From: Euryodendron excelsum
Lineage: Eukaryota; Streptophyta; Magnoliopsida; Ericales; Pentaphylacaceae
Length of the DNA: 64,000 nt
Reading direction: 5' to 3'
NCBI GenBank assembly: GCA_033060915.1
Contig: CM065386.1
Coordinates: forward strand, 2,444,001 to 2,508,000
Below the pieces are notes generated by a model. The model made no database searches. It saw nothing but the letters and a program-made list of their open reading frames with translations, and was not told where the DNA came from. The stretch's first letter is position 1. Each line of letters opens with the position of its first letter. The translations under genes and the position numbers were made by a program. Positions 46,713 to 60,300 of this stretch are shown here, piece after piece.

Positions 46713-49469
46713 ATCTCTAAATACCAGTCTGTGTTGCAATTTTCAAATGTGAGAAGCAAAGCCTAGATTTCCATTTGTATATATAGAGAGAGACAGAGAG
46801 AGAGAGAGAGGGAAATCTGAAAAATATATTCTTTGGAGGGTCAAAGGGGAAAATGGTGGCGGCCATGGAGGCCCACAGGGGAGGTTCCTTGAGATCTGGG
46901 GACTTGCTGTTTAATTTTTGTAGAACATATAACGTCAGCATAGCGTTATCGTGATGCCTGATTCGATCTTTGAATTCTAGCCGTTGGATGATCGTCACGC
47001 TTCCAACTACGGAGTATGGACTATACATCCCGGCCCACTATTTACCGGGCCCCACAAGAGATATTATCACTATGATTAATGGTTGAGTAACATTATACCA
47101 ACATAATTTTTGTACAAAAATTTTAGTAAAATGCTATTCGTTGTACATAAAATTTCATCAAAATTACGTGACAGTATCATTTTTGTAATTAAAAACTACC
47201 ATGATAGGTGTTTTGTTTTTAAGTAAATAACCTAGTTCAACCCTCATAATAAATTCTGTATGAATTTTTAATTTGTATAGCATTATTCAAAATTTTATAT
47301 AGGTTGCTCGTTTTGGTCCATTTGAAACCAAAACACCTATTATTTGGCTTATAATTTTAAAAATATCATTGCCACATCATTTTAATAAAGTTTTTTTTTT
47401 GTAAAAAAAATTATAAAAATACAATTTTCCTTAATAATTAGCACATAGCATACCACTCAATTTCAAATTTAAATATTTTTTAAAAAAATCCGTGGATACT
47501 GTTCTTTAGGTACATATAGTATAATTCTGACCATAAGAGTATACCATAAGCAATGGTGGACGAAGGGCGGTGCCACAGCCTCCAAAATTTTTAAATTTTT
47601 TTTTAATATCTATAAATTTTTAATTATTTACAAAAAAATATAGGTATTGCCCTCTACAATTTTAAAAATTTTATCTTAAAAAATTTTATTTTGTTTCCCT
47701 CAACACAAATTCTGAGTCCACCACTTATCATAAATATTACTACTCTATAAAGTCTGGCATTATAACTAGTATTTGTAAATTGACAAAATGGACCCACGGC
47801 TTGTTCTTATTGCCATCTGCACCTACGTTTTTCTTCCAACATTTCATTCTTTTTTTTCACATTTTTTTCTTTTTTCAAATTTTTATAAGAGAAAAAAAAA
47901 TATCTAATTTTTTTTTGTTAATTAAATGGTTGGAAAGCGCATGGTGCAGGAACATACACGTGACCAAAATTCTAAGGATGCTACAAAGAAAGAAAGTTTG
48001 AAATATTTGTCCCAAAAGTACGGAAGTTTGTGTGGGGGATAAATGCTTAATTTACATTGTTAAAACTACAACTTAGCCCTTTGTATTTTTTTGATTAAAA
48101 AATAAAAAAGATATTAAACAAAATATAACAAAAAATTAGTTTAATAATTGTCCTAAAAAGTAGGACTATCATTTTGCTTTATATGATAGTTTCAAAATTT
48201 TCCATCTCCCATTGGCTTCTTTCCCCACACTTTCAACACAAGTTAATTTGTCGGTAATGAGAGAAAACAAGGGAAGAAGGTCTTGCCCCTCTACTTACAA
48301 TGCTATGGGTCATCCTCTTATTATGTGAGTTTGATAGATATGTTTGGTATTCACTTAACAAGGGACTCATTGTATTATGAAAAAATGAGTAAGTGTGATC
48401 TGGCCCTTTAAGAGCCTTAAATAATACTGTATTTAGAACTCGAATTTATCAAAGAAAAAAAAAAGTGAGAAAAATAAAACAAAATAAAAAAATATTTTTA
48501 TTCATTTTTTTCACTTTTTTATTTTATTTTATTTTATATTACCAAAATTTTAATCCAAACACGATATTACCGTGCGGTAGGGTTGTCCGTGTATCTTGTA
48601 CACATTTGGTCACTTGACCCTTAGGTCCGAAAACAATTCCATGCCACCATACACAAAGTCATCACACCACTGTTGAGGAAACTTCCACTTGCTTTACAAT
48701 AACATTTCTAGCAACTACTTCTCCCAAAACATAAGATTGACAAAACCTATCATTATATAAAATATGAGAAATGCTGTAAAAACATATATTTTTTGTACAT
48801 AATTTTTATACATACTTGTATCCCTTTCATTTCATCTCTGGTATGCTTTGACTGCATCTATCTACGAGCTTCATCTTCCTCAACAAATTTAACAATACCG
48901 ATTTGTAATTCTTTGCCTTCTTTATGTATATATATAATTTACTGTTTTTTCATAGACAATCTGGTTAGTTCATTATTCTTTTATTGATTACACTCCAGAC
49001 CAGAGCTAATTTGATTCATATTAACCATCACCTAAACAATTTTTGTCCCCTATAAACTCTGTGTTAAGAGGATTGTGTTCCTAATTTCGTCATAAAAATC
49101 ACCTACACCCATTGGTCAATAAATCTCCCCTTGTCATTGTACATATATGTTACAATAACTATTGAATATGCATTTATTTTTCTAGTGGATAACTCTCCTA
49201 TGGAAACTCTATTAATGTCGGTTCTCATTTGTAAGAAAGGTTACAAATATTTGTTTTGAATTTTAATATTTCAATTTTTCTGGTCTCCAATAAATAAATT
49301 CCTTATGAACTGATTGCCTATTTTGTTGCCTCAAAAAATGAAATTCTAATATTTAAGAAACCGATTTCTTTCCTCTTTCCTCAAATTTTATAATCAAAAG
49401 AGAAGCATGTAGCAGAATCTATAAGTATATTTTATACATACAAACTGATAATTCAAACACAAAACTCAT

Positions 49470-49533
49470 ACAGTGCACTTAGGATCATATTTTTTTCCAT
49501 AATTTGTATATTTGTATATCCTAAGTGCACTGT
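49470..49533. repeat. 16-bp perfect inverted repeat
   Basis: ACAGTGCACTTAGGAT (49470-49485) and its exact reverse complement (49518-49533) flank a 32-bp AT-rich spacer. Similarity continues outward imperfectly (aacacaaaactcat on the left; gtggattatgtgtt on the right), as in the ends of a small MITE. Confidence 0.75.
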
Positions 49534-50014
49534 GTGGATTATGTGTTCGCAATTTTGATGAAAATATATTTTTTATTACTTTTCTAATAATAATAAATTC
49601 TAAATTGTCAATAAAATTTTAAAAAAGCAATAAGTGGCATAAATAATGTGAAATTAATATTAATTTTGGAAGAGTATTAGATAGGGAATTAATTTTACAA
49701 AAAGTGTTATTTTGGCCAAAGAAACTCGCTTTTCTATGTTATTTAATTTATTTATAATTTGCTGGGCAGTAAAAATGAAAAATTCACGAAATTTTAGGAA
49801 ACAATCCCTTTTATCTAAATTAAGTAATACTATACCAAAGGCAAAAAATAATACAAATTTTTTATACGAATGATGTAACTAAAAATGAGAGTCTTTCTTT
49901 TTAAAATAAATTAAAATTTATTCCTGAGTAAAAAAATGTTAAAATTTATTTGCAACAACAAGTATAAAAGTAGGACTTGTCCTTCTTGTATAACTTCTCA
50001 TGACTGTATTTTAA

Positions 50015-50290
50015 GGATATGGATTCTCTCCATTCCATGATTTTGGAATGGAGAGAATCCATATCCATTAATTGAAGTATTGACACGTCAGCTAACATAA
50101 AAATGAAAAGTTCAAATTAATTAATTTAAAATTTATTTAAAAATAAATAATTTTATAGTTATACGTAAAGAAATAAATTTTAATACAATTTTAGTAAGAC
50201 ATGTGATGAGATTATATCTAAGCCATTGATTATGGAATGAAGATCTCCATTCCAAATCATGAATTGGAGAGAATCTAAATTCGCATTTTA
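50015..50290. mobile_element. Candidate MITE with a palindromic end
   Basis: The left end contains a perfect 23-bp stem (50015-50037 with 50044-50066, loop of six). A degenerate counterpart, in reverse orientation, lies at about 50235-50285: GATTCTCTCCAATTCATGATTTGGAATGGAGA on the minus strand is split here as GATTCTCTCCAATTCATGA and TTTGGAATGGAGA. ATTTTAA occurs just outside both ends (50008-50014 and about 50285-50291), a possible 7-bp target duplication. Confidence 0.55.
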
Positions 50291-50716
50291 ATATCCTACT
50301 TGTGTATATAGATATAATGTCAGAGATCAAAATTAAACTCTCAATATAAATTACCCTTCAATATGACTTTTAATTGCAAAATGCTACCATGCATCATTAT
50401 GGTCAGATTTGTGTATAAATTTTTGATAAATTAAAAATTTTCTGCCTAAATTATATCAATAACAACTCAGAGATGCTAAATAAGGTCTTGCATCCTATGT
50501 ATTCATAAGAATCTATGTATGAGGAATGAACATACCTATAATAACATAAAGAAAAAAAATAAAATGATTCCTAAAGTTTAGCAACCAAAAAAACAAAAAA
50601 AAATCTCGACTAGCCGTGTTGTAATGCAGAGCTCCCAAAATAGCTTAGAATCTCGAGGGATGAAATGGAAAAATAAGCATGTGAAATGATGAAAGAGCCG
50701 CCAAGTTGTCATGTTT

Positions 50717-53700
50717 TCAGAGTAAGGCAAGAGTTGCAAGGAGAACAGCCAGATAAGACAAGAAGATGGATGCAAGAACTTTAGGCTGCCCATTTGGTGA
50801 GGTTGGAGCTACTGCTGTAGACCCATTATTGCCGTTGTCAGAACTCGGGACTTTTGCCACGACAGGGGGCAGAGGTGGCTCCACTACATCAGCTTCCGTC
50901 AGGACAGGGTTGGGAGCTTCAGCCGGTGGCAACAACTGAGGAGTTATGAGTGGCATGAGACTACCAGGCTGAACAGGGCTCATGTAAGCTGGGGTCTTAG
51001 TGCCCAATCCCAAACATTGGTTCCCTGCCAAAAGCTCAATAAACAGCTCATTAGAATAAAATTTGTCTTGCTAAAAGGAAGGATGAAATAAAATTAATTG
51101 GCTGTAAGCCATAAAATTATGTCTGTATCATGTTATTCAGCAACATTTTGTTGAGAAATGACAGATCCGAACGGATTATAGGACTCGTGATGTTCATTTT
51201 CTGTTACATTCTTTTTAAGTATAAACAGAAAGTCTGATAGCAAATAATCAGCAACAGTTTCAGTCCAAAGACAACAAAATATCGTGGCATTCCGTAGTTG
51301 GTTGAAATCTTGTTACTATATGAATTAGGGATCAAGCTAGGACAAAACTTACGCATCAACACCATGGATTAACACAAAAAAAAAAAATGATGTACAAAGC
51401 ACTGAAGAGACTCTGACTAAGATAATCAGAAAGAATATAAGCACTCACTCTTGTATTTAGCAGCTGTCCCAGGGAATTCTGTGATGACGCCATCAACTTC
51501 AGCACCCATGACAAAATTATTGATCTCCACATTTGCGTCCGAGAAGAAGTCCCAGGCTTGAGAGACAAACTCGTTTCTGAAGAGTTCTGCATATACCTGG
51601 AGCTTGAATGCGTGTAGCTTCTGCACAATATCTGTCATACCAGTGAGATACAGCGCATCGTTAGGAAAAACAGAGGCCTTGCTGACAACCACAGAACTAG
51701 CAAACTTCTTGATCTCTGTAATGGTCAAGTTATCAGCATCACGGATATCCTCATAGACCTTGTAAACAAGCTCATAATTGCTTTCCTCCTTGAACTTGTT
51801 CAGAACTGAGCTGTTGGTGGACTGAATCATAACTTTCTTGACTGAGCTGGAATTTCTCAAGGCATTAAGGACTGCATCAGTTACACTTAATCCCTGTTTT
51901 TCTGCTAAGTAGGCTGCATCCTATAAGAAGGGGAAAAAAAAAAAAAAAGCAGCATAAAATGCCATCTTTATGACTTTTCTTTTTTATGCAGAAAACGCAA
52001 CAGTTCATGACCAAAATGAAATATATTAATGTTTCCGCATTGAAAACTAATAATGTCCATTAATGTAATTTAGCGGTCAACTAAGTTTTACCCATCAATA
52101 TGGAGATTCTTAATCGCCTATCCAAAATATAGCAAGGGTGGAAGCCAAAGCCAGTCTAAGTTGCAAGAAAAAATCATCCATGCTTGATTCACAATATTAC
52201 TTCTTATAGGCAGGAATGACACAGCAGTATGGTATAACAAACTGAAAAACTTCCAAACTTCACTCACTTTATCCGTCAGACAAATTGCTCTCTTTGGAAA
52301 CTGGCTACATAGGACATAAAGATACTTCACAGAGCTAGAGCTACATTCAGAATCAACCTTCTTGAATGCGTATCAATTTCCAGTACACCTATTTAAAGAG
52401 AAAGGGGAATATTCTCTCACATCCTAGCAAAAGTCTTAGACAAAATTTACCTGAACTTCTAGTTTTTATTCTGATAGCTGCAAGAGTGAGAGATTGGTTT
52501 GATTTTCTCATGAGTCATTGAGCTATTTATGATTTGTTCTTGTAAGATTTTTTTTTCTAGTCACTTGAGAAATAAATGCAATGAAATTTGCCCAGCAGAA
52601 ATTTGCCCTCCCTCTCCTTCTTCTTTTTGTTAGTGTTTATGATAATAAAAAAAAATGTGGAATTTGAAAAGTAAACGAGGATATGCAAGCAATCCCTTCA
52701 GTATCAGGATAATGTAAAAATATGATGAAGAAGATTTTGTTCCCTCAAAGGTGATGTATTAATCAAGCCTCAAGACACCTCAAATACACCATATGAACAG
52801 AAAAGACCGCTTATCATTTTCATTTTCTAAATTTACAGAAATAGAATGATGAAAATTTGGCTTCTATTTACTGATTGTTTTCATTTTCTCATGTCTTCTT
52901 ATTAGGTTTCTCACTTCACAGTCCACGCCACCAAAAATGTACTGATAGCAGAAGTTTCTTTGCTGTTATCCATTCTTAGGACATCAAAACCAATATTATA
53001 AAGACAAAATATTTTAACATAGAAAACCTTCTCCCATATATCCCACATTTTCCATCTCAAAGTGTATATTGGCACCTTAGCTATAGCTTATTAGGTTTAA
53101 CCACTTCATTCTCTCATTCATTGGACCATCTGACTACAACATCAGGCAATAGAAGTAAATGCAGAGAGGTCATGTGTTTTCCACATGTAACACATATTTC
53201 CACTTGTTAATGCAAAATACATTGAATGGTTAAAGATCCAAGAAAGATAGTATAACATCAACTCACCTCTATGCTGATCAATACACCAGAAACAGAACTG
53301 GTATTGTTTGCTAGGGCCAGAAACTCAGACAATGTCATAAAATTTCCAGAATTTTTGAATTTTGGATTACGGAACAACTTGAAACCATTTGCATAAGGGT
53401 TTGATATTGTCGCTGCAGTAAAAATAAAAAACAGATAAATATATGGATGCCATATAATATAACTATTAATCACGAGAAAAGGAATATAGGCAATTGCTTC
53501 TCTTGTCAAAAAAAAAAAAAACACACAAGACATGCAGGATGCATAGCAGCAAAGTAAATGCATGAACAAAAGTTTTCAGAAAATGGGAAAGCAAGGCAAA
53601 GATGACTGTCTTCCTGAAGAGGGCTTTTATTGATGTTTTATTTACGGGTGAACTGCTATTGCCATCTGAAACAGCTTTAACAAGCCTCACACGTGACAAG

Positions 53701-54237
53701 GAAAATGTAAACTATTGAAAAGCTATGTAGAGTGATCAACCTTAAATAGTGAAATGGTGACATTTTTCCTTCGGGTCATGCTCTTTCTCAAACATAGTTA
53801 GTTGCCAGGCCTTCGCATTTGAGATTCCAACAAGGAATGACCCCAAGAAATTATATGAATGATGAAAATGTTGTTCTAAAGGGAAATGACAACAAACAAT
53901 TTTATCCAACACGCAACCAATTGTCACTAAAACTGACCCTTCTATATATGTCAAAACCCCTTTGACCCTGATAATTTGGCCCTATCATGAACCCAAATCA
54001 GGTGGAAAGCAGCTGACTCCTATCCTATGGTACCGACCTTGATATTGGGTTCCAAACTTGTCCTGATAGGGGTGAGTGGCAGCACATGCACTTGCCTGCC
54101 CTTTTGCTGGCCTACACTTGAAAAATCACACAGTTCTGACAGATGTATGGTACAGACTACAGAGGGGTAATTAACTTGTAAGCTAGAATAGAATAAGAAT
54201 GTACCTCAGTCAATTTAATTATTAACTTTCAAATATT

Positions 54238-54325
<88 letters not shown>

Positions 54326-57300
54326 CATACACAAGCATCACATGTTTGCTGATCTGAAAGGAAAATAAAAGAACAGATTGAAGAATCTCCACATATAATA
54401 AGAAGAAAGTAAGCATTGGTTTCAACTTACGTGTCAAAGTCTGAATCTGACTCCATGTTAGGCTGAAGGTAAATATTCCACTAACTCCTCCAAGTTCTGC
54501 AATGGATTCAGTAAGGTTGCTGAAAGTTGATTGAGCAACTGTTGTGCTATCTATAAGATTAATAGAGCCTAAGCAAACTGGTATTCCATCCTTTGAAATT
54601 TGAACAGGACAGTCAAGAACATCTACACCATCTGAAATGGCTCGCTGATAAGCCAAATCAGTACAACCAGGGTAGTCCCCACTCGATCCTTTCGATGAGA
54701 TAACCAAAGGCTTTGCTGGACCAAGGACAGGGCAAGAGAAACCAGTTAACCACTAATTGATCATGATGCATCAAACACTACACTACCCACATGGCAAAGC
54801 ATGAAGAACCAAATCTATCACAAGGATAAAGCACTACAGAATGGTGGTATACCTTGTCTTGACACATTTTTGCCTAAGTGAGAGAAACATGCTGCAATTT
54901 CAGAAAAGAAAAATGAAATTAGCATCCGAAGAAAATGTTTCTGAAATTAAGCAATTAATATGACACTGCAAGTATATTTAAGTAAAAATGTAGTAACAGT
55001 AAAAAAGATACATACAACTTTGATAAAGCATATCTAGCATGCAACAAGGGAAGAAATGTTGTGCCCAGTTAGGAAAGCTAATCGTTATGCAAGTCAGGAA
55101 TGGAAAGTTCTTCTAATTCCTTACATGCAGCAAGTGTAAGATCAGGGGCAGACCCAGGAACTTTTTTGGGCAGAATTTCCAAAATTTAGGGGGAGCCCAA
55201 GCCTCCCCTTGGCCTACATGTGGTTCCGCCACTGTGTAAGATTTATATCAAACCTTTAGTCGCGATAACATCCTAATACGGATGCTTTGCACTATCATAG
55301 TCCTAAGTCATCAAGAGAACAAAACTGAAAAGCTTGTATTATTCAAACAAGGTTTAAACGTTTTTGAACGTTTAACAAGAATTTTACCTACATTTTGCTC
55401 AATTAGTACCTAGTTAGTGCATTAGAATTATGAATCTTTCAGCTCTAACATAAACTAGATAATGCCACCAGCTCCTTATAACCTGATGTGGGAAACCTGC
55501 AATAGGAAATTACTACTACTGATGGAAGGGAAAAAGAATGGAGATCTTGTGACCTTTAAACCAGTCCACACGTGGGAATAGTGACCCACAGACTCCAGCC
55601 ACTGGTCTGTGATACAAAATCCCAATGAAAGATGACTCTCTACAGATTATAACAAGCAAGCATCATGTTGAGATCAACTGGATGCACAGTTCAGTGAGTT
55701 GGCCTAATACTGCAACTTGCAAATTTTTGTGCATTGTGGGGTTTTTGTTCTGTGATGGTGGTGTCTTACTTTTAGACAACCTTTTGAGTTCTCACAGCCT
55801 AATGCAGACAGAGTAACTACAGATACAGAAACTGGGCTCTCCATTCTCATCTTCTCTTCTTTTGCAATCTATGATAAACATATCTGAGGGTCACAAGCTC
55901 AGTTTATTTTCAAAGTCCGTTCATGCACAACCATTCATGTTGTTCGAGTTGTGCAGAAATAAAAATGCAAAACTCAAAGGCCATTAGCAACATTCCAAAT
56001 GTGTTCTTGAAGTTCAATTTCAGAAAGTGTAGGTCCAGCAACTAATGATGAATAGGAAAAACTACCTGAATCTATTTAATACTAACTAGCCCCCAAAATA
56101 TGTTTTCAAGTCTAGTTTTAGCCAAGGATATCTTCAACAACTAACAGAAATCCTGATCCCAGGACTAAAATTTTCCCTGGTTGTGAAATAGTGTAATGGA
56201 CAACTTGCAAAAGATTTAGTATCTAGTTCACCAAGAATCATGTGATGTGAACGATATAACACATTTAGATATGTACTAAAGAAAATTATCAATCAGCGTT
56301 AACTCACATTCCTTTGACCCAATATCAAATCTAAAAAATGAGACAAGTGAACAACTTACCTATGGCCGCTGATGGAGTTATTGGGAAGTCAGAAAGGACC
56401 CCATCAACAGAGAAGTCTCCATTGTCAATAAAAGACAGATACTCAGCTACAGGATTATAACTGAAATTATACGCAAAAGGGAAGTCATTTGCGAAGTCTG
56501 ATGCAAAAACTTCTAGACCTTCTTTATGAGCATCTAAGACAATTGAAGTATGAGGCTGTAAATACAGATTTCCATCCACAGGCCATATGTAAGCCTTGGG
56601 AACCAGAATTCCAGAGGCAAACGTCTTGATAAATGTAAGATTCCTTAACATAGAACCATAAGTTTGGTTGGTTGAAGGCTCAATCTCATCCTGTCCCAAA
56701 AACCGGAAAATAAGTTTTGTTTTGCTTGGTTTGCGAGCCAATATATTCTTCAAGAAGTTCACCTCCGGTGCAGAGATATAATCAACTACAGCACTTCTAA
56801 ATACAGAAAGTACAAAACTTCTCATACTCAGGTTTTGTTGGCTGAAGAATGCATCATGCTACAAAAATAGTAGAACAAAAATACGGTTAGTTCAAATGCT
56901 GGTTGTGATAACCAAGTCTTACATAATTTAAGAAGATAAATTTACAGAACAAAAAACGAAGCAATTCAAGCTTTACCTGGATATTCAACCATAATCCAGG
57001 TGGGTTCAACTGCTTAGCCACATCTTGAACAGTAAGAATTTGGAACATATTGCCATCAAATCTATTCGATCGGGAATAAATTCCTTGAGTTACTGTACAG
57101 CAATAAAAAGGAAGTGTCAGTATAGCCAAGAAAGAAGTTGCACCTAAAAGCAGAGAATAAATTTCTTCAACTGCTTTAAGAAGTAGGCTCAGTGAACTCT
57201 TCTTGAGTGCCAAGCCAATCAACCGAGGACCCCTCAAGCCAAGCCATTTCTAAACCGTAAAACAAGCAATGACGTATTGGTTTGATAATCAAATTGTAGA

Positions 57301-60300
57301 ACTAGGCAGGTGGGATAAAGCAAAAATTCATTGTTTATTAAGCCAAAGCACATCAAAATTGGCAATTGAAGTATTATTAATTATAGAGTATTGGTTGAAA
57401 TTTTCCTAGCATGAACTCCTAAACCCTTGACCCATCCCTCCTTTTTCCTTTTTTCTTTTTTCTTTTTTTTTTTTTTCTTTTTCTCCTTCAAGGGAGACAG
57501 TGAGGAAGAGCACCATCCAAGACTCCAACCAACATTAAGACACGCCTAAGGAGTACCCTATCAAATAATGCCCAAACTTTAGTTAAATAGTTATCTTTTT
57601 TTTCTTCTCTACCTCTCTCTCTTTCTTTTTAGGCCAAAGAAAAAGTAAGAGAAATCACAAAATCCCCATGATCCCCAGGGCAGGATATTTTACTGTGCCA
57701 CTGCACCGTCCCAACAACTGTTTTCTGCACCTTGTACTATAATTTTTTTTTATGTAGAAGACCACAAAAACATTGTCATTGGTAGGACTTAGACCTCCAG
57801 TATAATTAACACCTCCAAAATCTTAAAATGCCACTCAACCAGTCATTAGTGCTCCTCTTACAAATATAGCGTTGAACTAATGTGTGCAAAAATAAGTTAC
57901 ACCATAATTCCCATCAATCAAAGTTAAAAAAATACGCCACACAAAATTTCACAAAATTTATGGTATAAATGGTAGACCAGGTTTATTGGATCGGTCAAAT
58001 TGAATCCTCTCAGTTAAGCCTAACCCAAACTTTGTTTATGGTAGACCATTTAAACCCAAGCTAATCCACATTAGATCAAACTTCAATATTGATCACTTAG
58101 GTCAGGATTTAGCCAAATGAAAATTTTGCACTGCTCATCAACTTGAGAAGGAAATTAGAGTAGGAACCCAAGAAGAGACTCCTAGACAACAGTATAATAC
58201 AGCTTGATTCTAGTGTTACCAAATAAATAAGGCAGAAGAAAAAAAAGAGAAAGGAAAAGAAGAAGAAAGTGTAGTACAACAATCTCCAAAATTTATCGAA
58301 ATTTGGTATTTTATTTAATCAAAATATTAACTACATTCCCGTTGGTGACAAGCTACTGCAAAAAGGAGGTGGCTTAGAATTTAGATATCAAATTCGATAC
58401 TGGTGTATCAGTATCCAGACAAATATAAAGACCAGTAACCTTATAAAATGGGTGATGTAATTAGAGAAGATTTTCAACAATCTCAAATATTATTTTCGTC
58501 AAACAACTGAAAAAATTAAGCATTATGCTCATGCAAGGACAAGGTTCTATCAATATTAATTATGTTACAAATATCTTACACATCATGCTCCATTAATGAA
58601 TACAATCATGCAGCAGACAAGAATGTCAGGTCATAAAACACATTTAAGCTCACAAGAAACTGCAACAGAAGACCATCAATCATCTAAACTTACAGGAGAC
58701 ATTTGCCAGGTCATTGAGGGTGAAATCCAAAGAGAACCATCCTTGCATAGATACCCCATTAACAGAGTAGGTATTAGTCTTGTTTTTGTAAAAAGATGCT
58801 ATGTCAGAACCATTCTCAAGCCTGAGATATGGAAAGCAAATGCCAGCTCCATCTTTTGTTAGTTGGACATCACACCAGTAGACGACATTGGGTAGACTAA
58901 CCAGTCCAGCCAACTGGTAAGCAAGTACACTAGAATCAGGAAACATCCCTGAAAAGCCACCATGTGCTACGACTAAAGGTGCATTTCCTGCGAAACAAAA
59001 CTAATGAATAAGTTTGTGAATCATGTCGCATAATAGGGAGGGGGGAAGGTGAGTTTGAGGAACAGATGATTAAAAAAAATTATTTTAATTATTTTTTGGA
59101 TGGTATAGCACCAATAAAAATTCGATCAAAAAAAAGGAAAAAAACTTTGATAATGAAACTAACAAAAGTAAATATTAATCCAGTTAAAATTAAATGAAGC
59201 TGTGTGATGCAGTGACAAATCTTCACACGTAACATATACCCAACAAACAATCAACTTTAGTTCAGAAATATTTTGGGCAGTAGCGACACTGCAACACATT
59301 AAGATGGTCACATCATGTCTTCAAAGTTACATGTGATTTATTTTCTTTAATTTCATAAGATTTAGCAACAGCCGCCTAGGTTGCAGCTTGTTATGGCAAA
59401 GAGTCAATGACAAATCTTCATCGACACAAACAAAAATGAAGTTCTCAATTTTCAAAGCCAAATGTGCTGGCATAGCCCATCTGTATAACTTTACGACACT
59501 GGCACAATCAAGTTTCAGAGCTCTATTTGGAACTAATTTTCTCTACTTGTAGCCTTCACAATTCACATCAGATTGCGTCCCCATAGAGCATTCATAAACT
59601 ATTTTTTGGGATAAGTATATCGCACACATAAGCATAAGGATTTTATACTGCAAATAAGAAATTGATTACTTCCTTGACTTACAAAGTGACCAACCAAGCA
59701 AATATGGAAACGTTTGGAGTTCTCCTACCATATTATTCAGACAGAGTCAAAGAACTAAATGCATACTTGGATGGGGATGATTCTTAAAATGAACTAAAAT
59801 GACTCAATTCTTTCTATTAAACTGCTTTGTTTTCTTTGAACAAACCCAAACACCGCCCCCCCCCCCCCCCCCCCCAAAAAAAAAAAAAAAAACCAAAGAA
59901 TAACCCAAACCACATGATATGTACTCAGCCTCCTTGTAAACAACCAAAGTTCATTTTACTTCAAAAGAAGGCACCTGTCTTGGCAAGTTAAGTGTGCTTA
60001 ACCCACCCCCCAGACAGCATTCTTTCTGCTTTCAAATCTGTCAGCCAAAGATGCCACTGTTATTCATGATTGAAATGCTCGCCAGTGAATGTCACCCCTG
60101 AAATGGGTACGGCAAATGTGCTGTATTTATTCGGGTATCATGAACAAAAAAAAAAAAAATGAAATAGCTGCAAGAACATATTATACTCGTAGAAACCCCA
60201 CATTAGATCTTTGTCCCACCCACAAAAGAAACGAAAAACCTAAGATGTAAATATCATGTTGATCAGACCACAAAGCAATCTGAATTACAACAATTAAAGC

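Larger units (their letters stand above)
46713..50716. other. 4-kb gene-free AT-rich spacer
   Basis: This holds the pirin promoter at its left end and the GDPDL 3' flank at its right. No coding region is supported. It contains element-like inverted repeats (49470-49533; 50011-50300), a MITE-like stretch around 47090-47430, and many A/T homopolymers. Confidence 0.5.
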
